Notes under the pieces: model-generated | Told to the model about the DNA's origin: nothing | Databases searched by the model: none | Seen by the model: the letters and a program-made list of their open reading frames with translations, nothing else | Shown here: positions 1-10,840 of the stretch, piece after piece | Layout of the letters: the number at the start of each line of letters is the position of its first letter | Numbering within the stretch: the first letter of the stretch is position 1 | Made by a program: the position numbers and the translations under genes | From: Hymenopus coronatus | Taxonomy: Eukaryota > Arthropoda > Insecta > Mantodea > Hymenopodidae | Assembly: GCA_030762935.1 (NCBI GenBank) | Contig: CM060880.1 | Location: 18,097,001-18,161,000 of the forward strand | Length of the DNA stretch: 64,000 nucleotides | Direction of reading: 5' to 3'

Positions 1-384
1 TCACCCTGAAGACGAGGAAGATGCACTTCTTCGAAACGTTGGTGTCAAGCCAAGTTTTTACCTGGCTAGAAGCCCGAGAAGATTTTGAAATAAAAATACT
101 GTCACCATGCTGCCCTGGATAATCATATTTAAAGCAATTGGTGACATTTGAAAGAAAAAACTTAAATATTTTGTGCATGACAACAACAGATGGAATTGCA
201 GCAATCAAACACAAAAACTATATTTGCTCATGTTTGTGAGTAGTCGATATACATTCATTGTTGGATACTTAGCAGGCATGTAACATGTGAATGTTTGATT
301 TTAAAATTGTCTTGTTATTGAAGAAATTTTAAGGAGTTATGCTGAACCCACAAGAATGTAGTTGGTGTGTTTTGAAATATCGTG

Positions 385-1265
385 GCATGTGAGTCTGGTG
401 CAGAATGTGCTTTTAGACAAATGTTTCAACATCCAGTCCCTACATTCATGTCAATTTTGAAGTGGAACCGTGATTTTGTGGCTCATGGCTGCATATGCCA
501 GCAAAGAAAAGGCCATTCTGGAAGACCATCTGTCAATGCAGGAATTGTGGAACAAGTGCAGGAGCTTTGTACGTAGTCCTAAGAAGTCTGTCCATAGAGT
601 TAAAATATCCTTAAATCCACCATATCCAAGATCCTGCGTACGCAACTGAAGTTTTACCCCTACAAACTGCAATTAGTGCAAAAGTGGAAACCTGATGACT
701 CTGCAAAATAATTAGATTTCTCTGCATTTATTGGTTCTAATGGAGAATGATAAAAATCTGACAAAAAAAATTATTTTCCTTGATGAGGCAGCATTCCACT
801 TTAGTGGAAAAATGAACAGGCATAATTTTAGGATTTGGGGGAGCCAGAATCCATATGCACCATATTGAAATGTCAAGACTACGGCCCATTTTTTCTTTAA
901 GAGGTCATTCACTTGTCTTGACAAGCACAATGAATGATTATTTTCATAATTGGAAGAAGAAGAAGGCAACAAATTTATTTTCCAACAGCTGGAGCACCTC
1001 CTCATTAGAAGGAGGGAACATCTGTATGAACAGCTTCTGGGAAGATGGACTGGACTTGCCAGAAATGATGTCTTCTACAAGTGGCTGCCAAGGTCAGGTT
1101 ACATAAAGGATTGTGTTTATGTACCCCCACTGTCTCAAGAAGTGCAATTTTGTATCACTGCTGCCACCCACTCCATTTCCTAAGATATGTTGAAGCGAGT
1201 GTGGGGTGAATGGGATGATTGCAGAGTCACTCATGGGGGCCACACTCATTTCTATGATATATAAA
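385..1265 (+). pseudogene. Tc1/mariner-like transposase relic
   Basis: Broken frames in order give an N-terminal helix-turn-helix part (ESGAECAFRQMF, then GRPSVN), a middle part with the catalytic-region pattern FLDEAAFHFSGKMNRHNFRI, and a C-terminal part (GRWTGLARNDVF, SGYIKDCVYVPP, and HGGHTHF). This is the insect DDE element family whose intact copies read DEATFHxSGxVNRHNxRxWG. Several stops and frameshifts make it non-functional. No terminal repeats were identified. Confidence 0.7.
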
Positions 1266-1349
1266 AAGAAAATATTAGAATATTTCTTTGATTTGAATGT
1301 ATCTCATTTTATCCAAACATGACTATTCAAAGTGATATAATACCAATTC

Positions 1350-1972
1350 AAACTTGACAGTATGTTTATATCAGAAATGGTTAGCTCTACAAAAAAAAAA
1401 AAAAAAAAGTAGTATGAATAAATTGTGTTACAGCAAAATCTACATTTTTGGTAGTAATTTTTGTCTACTTCTTATGGTTTATAAATTATGCAACATTTAC
1501 ACTGAATTAAAGCGAACTTCAGACGATATTCCCAGCAAACTTAAGATATACATTTTCTTTGCCATGTAAATATCTTTAATATATATAGCATTTTAATCAA
1601 AATTGTTAGAGCCATTTTTGAGCAAATTTAAAAAATCTTCCATGTAAAGGATAGAATGAAATGGAGGTATTTTCATGAAAACCTTTGTCATATCCTCAAA
1701 AGATACTAAACTTAAATACCAAGTTTGGTATTTTACCGACTTTTCGTTTTTGAGTCTCTCTCTCTTCCTCTCTCTCCCTCCCTCCCCTCTCTCCTGTCTC
1801 TCTCTCACACACATTCTCACACTCACACAGACATTTTTCTAAAAATGTTTTTTTGAATACAGGGTATCCTAAAATGTCTATTTCCGGTGAAATCTCTGTA
1901 TCAAATTTTTGGGTGAAATGTAATACCTTCTCTATACACTATGTACATACTACGTGTAGAGAAAGTAAAAAA
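1350..1972 (+). repeat. Family A repeat, 5'-truncated
   Basis: It starts in the internal AGCTCTAC... block and ends with the family hairpin (CTTCTCTATACACTATGTAC/ATAC...GTGTAGAGAAAG) and GTAAAAA. Instead of the CA-repeat of other copies, it has a TC/CA-rich stretch at 1755-1832. Confidence 0.75.
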
Positions 1973-2274
1973 TTTAGGTCTCTTTAAAACACACATTTAT
2001 TCCAAATAAGCTTTTTTTTTGTGCCTTGAACCATTTTTAAAGTATTCATTATTAATGAATACATTTTTCATACTTTTCCATTCTTTCAAAATCCTTGCAA
2101 TATTCCTTTTTTTCTGGTATTTTGTATGGTAGGAGTATGGAATTTTGAGACCAGCATAGAGCATCCAGTTCTTAAAAATATGATTAAAAATATTACTACT
2201 GCCTTTTGTCTATAACAAGATGTGTAATGTAATTATTTTTGCAAATGTTTATCCTAATTATTAGAAAGAAGTAA
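1973..2274. other. Unassigned AT-rich spacer
   Basis: I see no gene, SINE or transposase signature between the two family A copies. Confidence 0.5.
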
Positions 2275-3110
2275 ATAGAAAAAAAAATCTGATTGTTACA
2301 CTCGCATAACTTTATCTACATCTCTGTAACAAATTTTTGTTAGTAAGCTTATTCTTCTATCCACTTCATGCTAATCAAGATAAACACTAGCAGAAATGGT
2401 CGTATTACTTAGTTTCTTATAAGGGAATTTACTAGACTAAACCAACAGTTAAATGTTTTAAAATGTGGTTGCTATGTGATTTAAATCCGCTTCTTTGCAT
2501 GGCCAGGAGTTGACAAGTTCCTGTATGAGAAAAGTTTCAAGTATTTTAAAACTGAAACCAATAACAACAAATATCTAGAAAACAATCAACTCCATGAAAA
2601 AAATGTATATGATATAAATTGTGTCTTTTAGGAAGCTCTATATTTTTGGTGTGGTAAGTTTTTGTCTATCTCTTACAGTTTACTTATTATGTAAAATTTA
2701 AAAAAACACCCACAATAAAGATGCCTTTAGAGGCTATTGCCAGAAAATTCAAGATATATGTTTTATTTGTCATGTAAATATTTTAAATATAACAGATTCT
2801 AATCAAAATCATTAGAGCTGTTTTTGAGAAAATAAAAAATTTCAAATGTTTTGCCATGTAAAGGGTAGTTGGGGGTGGGGTGATTTTCTTGAAATTTCTG
2901 TGTCACATCCTTGGAAGATACTGAACTTAAATATCAAATATTTAATGGACTTTTCATTTCTGACCCACCCACCCATTTTCTAAAAATGCTTTTTTTGGAT
3001 TCAGAAGGTCTCAAAACATGAATTTCTGGTGAAATCTTAGTATCAAATTTTTAGGTGCAATACAATACCTTCTCTATACACTATGTACATAGTATGTGTA
3101 GAGAAAGGAA
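2275..3110 (+). repeat. Family A repeat, near full length
   Basis: It has the left end (AAAAAATCTGATTGTTACACTC... then TCTACATCTCTGTAACAAA), all internal blocks and the right-end hairpin followed by GTAGAGAAAG. It is about 835 bp. Confidence 0.8.
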
Positions 3111-3650
3111 TAAACTTTGTAAGAATAATCTTACACCCTCTAATATATTATGACAGAAGGTGGAGAAATTCATGTTGTAACTCATCAGGAGTGGCTTGTA
3201 TCTCCTTCACACAAGCTGCCATGAATGACAGCTGAATCAACATACACACATGTGTTTATCAAGTGTAATCTTTAACAGCTGCAGTCAATCCATTTAAATA
3301 CCTCAAGGAGAGGCATGTGCATTCTTAATAGCTTCCAGATAAATCCTTGTTACTTCAGCTTGTTATGAAGGAAACTTTGTCGCTTGGAAAAACTATACAC
3401 TGGTGTATTTGCAAAAAATAAAAATGTTCTATCAAGAAAACTACTCCAATTTATTTTCTGTAATTTGAAAAACCAATTAGAATTAAGACTGTGAAGCACT
3501 AACTTTTTTATTTATTTATGATTTTATTTAATGTTGTCTAACTACACATTTCTTATAGCGACAATATCTTGTAACAAAAAAAAATGTTATAAAACTTTGA
3601 GTACAATATTTAGATGTTAAATTAATAGTTATATATAACTTCTAACATTA
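3111..3650. other. Unassigned intronic sequence
   Basis: AT-rich, without a frame or repeat I recognise. It lies left of the last NHE exon seen, probably in that gene's intron. Confidence 0.4.
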
Positions 3651-3654
3651 GTTA

Positions 3655-4260
3655 TTGGATTCCAACAATATTTTACAGTACAGTAGCATGTTTACAATCT
3701 TTTACGAATTTAAACAATGATGATAATTTGGTTGGTTCATCAAGTGCTGCCTGAAGATCTGGAGGAATTTGGTGGCTGATTCTGTAGTTAGAATAGTGGG
3801 CATATTCCTTTATGATGGGTTTGACTGATAATCTCTGATAGACTGATAGTTTAACATGTCCGATTCTTAAGTCTGGTTATAATCATCTGTTGATGCCGAC
3901 TAAAAGTTTCATATACTTTAATAAACTATGTGTTAATTTTACTTCATGAAGTTTACTGTTGCGATTATTTTCTTTCCAGTTGTTCTTCCATTTAAGTATT
4001 AGCTTCTTCTTAACATACTGTATAGCATCTTCTTGTGGAATAGGGATGGGGGGATAAACTGGGTTGTTTTGTTGCTTCATCTGCTCTTTCCCTCCCCTCT
4101 ATCCCCTGGTGGGAAGGTAGTTAGAGTTACTTCTTTATTTTCAGGCAGAATTTGCTTATATAAATTTTGGATTTCTTTGTTCAGTGAACGACTTGACAAC
4201 AAATTCTGAAGGGAAATTAAAGCACTATAGGAATCTGAAAAAATTATGCATTTTCTGTTA
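3655..4260 (-). pseudogene. LINE 3' fragment: RNase H and C-terminal tail
   Basis: Minus-strand frames give an RNase-H-like part (FSDSYSALISLQNLL), then IPQEDAIQYVKKKL and KLHEVKLTHSLL, then DLRIGHVKLS and IPPDLQAALDEP. These resemble the region after reverse transcriptase in R1/jockey-type LINEs, where a TRLRIGHTRLTH motif occurs. Stops interrupt it. Confidence 0.6.
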
Positions 4261-4784
4261 GATTTTATTGTGCATCACTAATAATTTATAAAATAATACA
4301 GAATGAGTCGACTAGACATTCCTTGGCTTCACATACCTAAACTTTATTCCTGGCACGTTTCATCTTCAGTTGAAGGCATTATCAAAGTGTCAACACAAAG
4401 TGATGGACTGGTAAAAGTAATTATTTTATTTTAAAATACTTAATATGCTTGAAAGGATCATAATAAGCCCATAATAAGAATATTTGAGGCACCTATTCAT
4501 ACCAAAAACATCTGGAGAGCCCTATTCTCGTTCTCAGCTGTTGCAGGATGCTTTGTCATACATGACAGCCAACATATGCAGGGAGACAATAGAAGCAACG
4601 AGACAATCATTCATCAAGCCATATTGTGGCAAACTGACCGAAAAGCTCTGGGTAAAATCCTACTTTGATGCTATAAGAGATGGCTGAATATTTACTGGAG
4701 GAGATATGTAGAACCTATGTCAGTTTATTATAGCTCTAGCCATCTTTGAAAGTTTGAACCCATGCAAGCTTCCTTTTCTCCTCT

Positions 4785-5222
4785 TTCTTTCTCTACTACA
4801 TACAGTAAGTATGGAGAATATTGGATATCACACAAAAATGCAATGTCAAGTTCACCAGAAATATATGTTTTGAGGTCCCTGAATAAAAAATAGAGCATTT
4901 AAAAATATATGTAGGAGGATGTGTGTGTGTGTGTGTGCATGCACATACATGCATGCATGTCAAATAAATACCAAACTTGGTATTTAAGTTCATGTCCTCT
5001 TAAGATGCAACACAAAGGTTTACAAAAATCCATCCATCCCAAACTACCCTTTACATAGAACACTTTTCAAAAGGTTTGATTTTTCTGAAAAATGCCTCTA
5101 ACAATTTTTATTAAAATAGCACATATTAAAGATAGTAACATGAAAATAAATTTTCTGGGAATAATGAAATCTTCTTTATTCAAAAAGAATGTTGTATAAT
5201 GTTGCAGAGTTGATAAAAGCAA
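4785..5222 (-). repeat. Family A repeat, 3' half
   Basis: Minus orientation: decayed hairpin end at 4785-4815, CA-repeat (read as GT at 4919-4938), TACCAAACTTGGTATTT block and TTTTCTGGGAATA block. It abuts a plus-oriented piece at 5225. Confidence 0.7.
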
Positions 5223-5224
5223 CA

Positions 5225-5590
5225 GATAAAAATCTGATGTGTTCCATTCACAGGAATTTCTCTATCTGTTCAGCAAACAAATTATTCTTATAGAATATTA
5301 CTCTTATAAAAGATTATTATTTTAATTACACCATCGAGATAAACATTATCAGAAATTGTCTTATTAGTTGTTTTCTTATAAGCAGAAGGGATAATAAGGG
5401 ACTACAATAAGCTAAAGCAATAGCCAAATCTTTAAAAGCTGTTGCTATGCGATTTTGTTGTTGAAGTTCGTTTATCTTACCATGGACAGGCGTAAAATTT
5501 TTAAGAGATATGAAATGGATTATGATTTCCCCTTTGAAAAATCTGATGTGTTCCATTCACACGACTTTCTCTACCTATTTTATTAAACTG
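5225..5590 (+). repeat. Family A repeat, two left-end pieces in tandem
   Basis: The left-end sequence AAAAATCTGATGTGTTCCATTCACA occurs at 5230 and again at 5540. Between them are the CATCGAGATAAACATTATCAGAAATTG and GCTATGCGATT blocks of the family. Confidence 0.7.
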
Positions 5591-6985
5591 TTCTTACACC
5601 ACCAAGATTATCATTATTTTGGCTAAGAAAACCAACAATCACTATAGTTGGTTTAACAGAAACTTCTAAACATTAAAATTAAAGCTGGTTCATTTCTTAC
5701 TACGCATTATGAAAATTGTGATATAAAAACAAAAAGTAAAGAAAAATTAAGAAAAACTTGAAAACAGTTTCTACTATAACAATTATTAAAATATAAATTA
5801 AACTTTAAATGAAACAGCCTTAGTCATCTGAAGGAAGAGAAACTGGGAAGTTCACAAAATGTATCAATTAATAATGTTGCGATAGATCTTCATGTTTATT
5901 CCTAAAATCGCAGAGCTCTAAATAGTTTTATCATAAGTAATATAAAGGATATTCCAACTTTCGTCAATAAATTCGCAAGGAACTTGTTGCGAACGAATTT
6001 ATCTACAGAAAAGTTATAGCTCGAGTTGTATTTAATAAGACTATTTCATGAATAACAATGATTAGCTTATATGGACATGAAGAATAATATTCCTAAAATC
6101 CCATCTGTCTTGACGTATATTTGCACTGAAATTACTGCAACTTGACGTCCATATCATAAATCATGGCCTTGTTGCTTACAGAATTCGTTGAACTGGTTCC
6201 ACACACTCTCTCTGTTATAGTATTCTGCACCTCTGAGTTTTCAGTTCATATGTCTATTTCAGCGATAGACCTTTCCCCAAAACATTTTGGAACTTCTGCC
6301 ATTATGTACGGGAATATCACTGTACGCTGATACTATTATTATGAGATGAACATTAGTTCAGAGAGAAAACAAATGCAAGTGGGTGTGATAAATTTAGAAA
6401 AAATATTGCTTGTGGGTGTGATACAAAAAAAAAATGATTAAAATGCAGAGATAATGAGTTCTGATTAGTTGGAATTTTACACGATAATGTAGTAGATTGG
6501 CCACTTCCAACGATTATGTGTCACGAACGAAATAGTCCATTTAAGAATATGTGACAGTCAATGAATTAGGTATAAACATAAATTTAAAGAGCTCTCATTA
6601 TATGTCGTCTCTTGATGAAGAGTATAATTTCCTAAAAATCTACAAAGCTGAAAGATACGCATTATTCTTTCTTACAGGTCCTATATATTACTATACCAAT
6701 AAAAAGGAGTATTTTGCTAACCATTCTTTCATGTTATTCACGATATACTCTGTAAATGACTTTAAAAAAAAAGATTTGTTTCAAAGCAACAACCCAGCAT
6801 AGTCCGTCACGAGGTCTTGGTTCAAACAAATGAACATCATGTTCATATTTATACAAAATTGGTACCTTGGAGTTTGAAAAATGAAAGGAGCAAAAAAGAA
6901 AGAATCATTAACTTTCAAACATGTCTGTTAGATGATGCTTAAGAAAGGGTAGCACTTTCAACACTGAATATCTTAAAAACGGGTA
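5591..6985. other. Unassigned AT-rich sequence
   Basis: An 83-codon open frame at 6551-6802 (plus) has low-complexity composition and no recognisable domain. I see no other structure here. Confidence 0.4.
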
Positions 6986-6989
6986 ACTC

Positions 6990-7530
6990 TCGAGAAAGTT
7001 TTTTGACACAAATTGTATATTTTAATAGCCTCTAAGTGTTTTCTATTGTAAAATTTTGTCTATTCTTATAGTTTACAGTTATGCAATTCGAATGAAGAGG
7101 ACTTTGGAAGCTACTTCCAAAAAATTAAAGATATGCAGTTTGTCTTCTAAAATATTTTTAACATATAGTATTTTAAGATATCATTAGAGCCATTTTTGAG
7201 AAAACCAACATTTTTTAACATTTTTCCATCTTTGTGTCGCATCCTTAGAAGATGCTTAACTTAAATATCAAGTTTGGAGTTAGCCAACTTTTTTTTTAGT
7301 CTCTCTCACTCTATCTCTCTCCCCCATCCTCCCTCTCAGCCTTCCCCTCATGTGTGAACATTGACACACACACAAACTTTTTTCTAAAAGTGTTTTGTTT
7401 TTCCTTCCGATTTAGGTGTTCTCAAAAGATGTATAGCCAATGAAATCTCAGTATTATATTGGTGGAATACAATAGCTTATCTATCTAATATGTACAGTTT
7501 ACATACATGCTAGAGAAAGTTATTATTCAG
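6990..7530 (+). repeat. Family A repeat, 3' part
   Basis: It contains the CTCGAGAAAGTT / TTGTCTATTCTTATAGTTTACAG / AAAATTAAAGATATGCAG blocks and the TC-rich and CA-rich segment at 7300-7375. It ends in a degraded hairpin (GTACAGTTTACATACATGCTAGAGAAAGT). Confidence 0.7.
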
Positions 7531-8085
7531 AGGATTTAGATGTGAATTAGGGGGAAATTGCGTTTCAGAGTTGGTAACCCTGAGTGATTGTATTCATGAG
7601 CTTTTAGATAATATGAATGTAGGCTGCCACATGAACATGAATACAGATTAGCGTTGCTTTTATCAGTTCTCTGAAAATGAAGTAATGCAGAGCTCTTGTG
7701 ATAAACCCTATCCATATAACAGCGCTTATCTGGGCAATATAAGCTGCATGCACTTGGAAAGCTATCATCAAATACTATAGTTTGATAAACTTTATGCAAT
7801 AGTATAAATATTCAAGTGTTTTGCGTTTAACTCAAGGCTAAAGACTGGTAGTGACTGTAAATTTCCATTTCAAAACTTTCACTGCAATAGGATATGATAA
7901 ACACAAGGACTTCTGCACCAAGTTGCTTACCTTCAAATACACTGTCAACAGTAACAGTAAACATATATATGGTTCAACATGATACTAGTAGACTTTTAGT
8001 CTGTGCCCCACACAACTTAAAGAATAACAAGTTCATAGAGTATACAAAATATAAGGATTATTAAAAGATATTTTTGACAAGCGTA
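7531..8085. other. Unassigned sequence between family A copies
   Basis: A minus-strand open frame of 87 codons (7799-7536) is cysteine- and histidine-containing but matches no family I know. It is treated as chance. Confidence 0.35.
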
Positions 8086-8088
8086 TGG

Positions 8089-8930
8089 TAAAAAATTTGA
8101 TGTGTTCCATTCACATGACTTTCTCTACATCTCTGTAACAAATTATTGTTAGTAAGCCTCTATCTACTTCATGCTAATTGAGATAAACATTAACAGAAAC
8201 AGCCTTGTTACTTAATTCTTTATAAACAGAAGGGAAATAGGAGAACACACTAGGCAAACCAACAGTCAAATGCTTTAAAATGTGGTTGTTATGGGAAGTT
8301 CACAAGTTCCCATATGAGAAAAGTTAGAAGTATTTTATAACTGAAACCAATAATAAGGAATATCTCGAAAGTGATCAGCGTCACGAAAAATTGTATATAA
8401 CATAAATTGTATATTTTAAGGAGCTCTACATTTTTTGGGCAGTAAGTTTTTGTCTATCTCTTACGGTTTATCAGTTATGCAAATTTCAGAAAAAATTATC
8501 CAGAATAAACAGACCTTCAGAGGCTAATCCCAGAAAATTCAAGATATGCATTTTATTTGTCATGTGAATATCTTAAATATACGTGATTTTAATAAAAATA
8601 GTTAAAGCCATTTTAGAAAAAAACCAACATTTTCCAATCTTTTCCATGCAAACAGTAGTTGGGAGTGGGGGGAATTATCTTGAAAATCTCTGTGTCGCAT
8701 TCTTGAAAGATATGCAACTTAAGTATCAGGTTTGATATTTAACAGACTTTTTGTTTTTGAGCTATTCTGCCCATACACACATATGGACATTTTTCTAAAA
8801 ATGCTTCTTTTTATTATACAGGGGATCCCTAAACATGCATTTGCGGTGAAATCTCTGTGTTGAATTTTGGATGCAATACAATCCTTCTCTATGCACTATG
8901 TACATAGTATTGTGTAGAGAAAATAAAAAA
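8089..8930 (+). repeat. Family A repeat, near full length (first of head-to-tail pair)
   Basis: It runs from AAAAATTTGATGTGTTCC through GACTTTCTCTACATC to the hairpin ending GTGTAGAGAAAATAAAAAA, where the next copy begins at once. Confidence 0.85.
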
Positions 8931-9842
8931 TCATATATGTTTCATTCACATGACTTTCTCTACATCTCCGCAACAAATTATTGTTAAAAAGCTTATGCTT
9001 CTATTTACTTCATGCTAATTGAGAAAACATTAGCAGAAATAGTCTTATTACTTGCTTCCTTGTAAGTAGAAGCAAAATAAGGGAGTACCATAGGTTAAAG
9101 TGATAGTCAAAAGCTGGTTGTCATGTGACTGAAGTTTTTTTCTTTCTATGGACACAAGTTGACAAACTCCTATGTGAGAAAAGTAAGTTTTTCAAAGCTG
9201 AAACCAAAATCAAGGAATATCTAAAAAAACTACCAACTCCACGAAAAAAAATATATAACATAAAGTGTGTGTTTTAACGTGCTCTACATTTATTGTGTGG
9301 TAAGTTTCTGTCCACCTCTTACAGTTTAGCAGTAATGCAAAATTCTGTAAAATTTATCCAGAATAAAGTAGTCTTCAGAGGCTATTCCTAGAAAATTCAA
9401 GATATACATTTTATTTGTCAGGTAAATATCTTTAATATACGATATTTTAATCAAAATCGTTAAGAGCCATTTTTAAGAAAATAAAAAATTTCGAAAAAAA
9501 ATCCATGTAAAGGGTAGTTGGGGGTGGGGTGATTTTTTTGAGGATCTTAGTGTCACATCCATGGAAGATATGAAACTTAAATACCAAGTTTAGCATTCAA
9601 CGGTCTTTTCATTTTTGAGCTATGCTGTCCACAGACAAACACAGACACACACACACACACACACACACTCAGACAGACAGACACACACACACAGACATTT
9701 TTGTAAAAATGCTTTTTTTTTTGTATTCAGGGGGTCCTAAAACATGTATTTCTGGTGAAATCTCGGTATCGAATTTTTGGGTGGAATACAACACTTCCTC
9801 TATACATTATGTACATAGTATGTGTAGAGAAAGTAAAAAAGA
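8931..9842 (+). repeat. Family A repeat, near full length (second of pair)
   Basis: It begins TCATATATGTTTCATTCACA and ends with CATTATGTACATAGTATGTG then TAGAGAAAGTAAAAAA. It holds an expanded CA/CAGA microsatellite at 9641-9692. About 910 bp, a good reference copy. Confidence 0.85.
9641..9692 (+). repeat. (CA)n / (CAGA)n microsatellite inside family A
   Basis: Alternating CA dinucleotides are interrupted by CAGACAGACAGA. The same position in other copies carries shorter CA runs. Confidence 0.9.
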
Positions 9843-10169
9843 CACAAAATAGTCAGAAAAACAAACTTTAAGCTTTCACCTTCTAAAATTAATATTATCT
9901 TTTAACTTCGCAACCAACATTTGCAATGTGCATGGTAGACAGAAGGTAGTTCATTATCTTCCAATGATGCAACACAATAATTTCAGAAAAATCCCCCCAC
10001 CCTGAACTAAGTATTTTTCACATAGTGTACATAGTGGTTCAACAACTGAGGATGCGTGCAAAGGCTCCACGAAACATTGTCCTACTCAATAAATAAGCAA
10101 GTGAAGTATGTGTAAATTTAACCCTTTTATTAATTAGATATGCCTTCACTGTAAGTAGCTTCATAATTT

Positions 10170-10460
10170 ACATTATTTGTAAAGGGTAGTTCAAGATGGA
10201 TGTTTTTCTGTTGCAAATCTGTCTTGTGAGCTTGGATGTTGAACTTAAATATTAAGTTTGGTACTTAATTGACTTTTCATTTTTGAGTTGCACGCACCCA
10301 CCCACACACACGTACCATTTTCTAAAAGTGCTTTTTATTGATCCAGGGGACCCCAAAATGTGCATTTCCAGTGAAAGCTTGGTAGCAATTTTTTGGGTGG
10401 AATGCAATACCTTCTCTACCTACTATGTAGACTGTACATGGTAGAGAAAATAAAAAAGAT
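10170..10460 (+). repeat. Family A repeat, 3' end
   Basis: It contains TTGTAAAGGGTAGTTC, the ACTTAAATATTAAGTTTGG block, CA-repeat, and the right hairpin ending TAGAGAAAATAAAAAAG. A short minus-oriented scrap lies at about 9940-10035. Confidence 0.75.
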
Positions 10461-10541
10461 ACAAGGTAAGACCAATTACTTATACAAAGATCACTGGAAG
10501 AAAGTTGAGCATTAAGAGTTTTATAATATAGAGTAACTCAC

Positions 10542-10840
10542 CCGTTTCAAGCTGTATCCTGCATGAAAGATAATCGGTGGCAAGATGATGTTGAAGAAAA
10601 TTTCAGGATCAAAAGTTGCTTTCAAGTCAATCTCGTTGTTTTCCACGTCTACTATTTCTCCACGAAACGTGTAAGCATAGGTCTTGTTAGGTGTTGGACC
10701 AGCTCTGTTGGGGTACTGCAACCAGAGAGTGTCTGGTGGCAGTGACTGGTTGTATTTGCTGGCCTTTTCTGGTATCACAGGCATGTGAAACAAGGGGTTG
10801 GCGTTCCCTGTGTATCGGATGAGGGCTCCGACAATCAAGC
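10542..10840 (-). CDS. Nhe3: NHE6/7/9-like exon 2
   Basis: The acceptor TTTTGCACACAG precedes 10840 and the donor CGG|GTGAGT follows 10542 (phase 0 exit). It encodes the end of a membrane helix ([11 protein letters not shown]), an extracytoplasmic/lumenal loop with the NKT sequon, and [20 protein letters not shown], one of the most conserved membrane segments of the exchanger core. Confidence 0.9.

Noticed and set aside
1..110. Possible exon or Penelope 3' end (TTCGAAACGTTGG motif)
   Set aside because: GAAACGT-type sequence near a CTGAAGA motif hints at a Penelope 3' end, but the piece is too short and cut by the window edge.
6551..6802. 83-codon open frame
   Set aside because: Low-complexity AT-rich composition, no splice context and no family resemblance.
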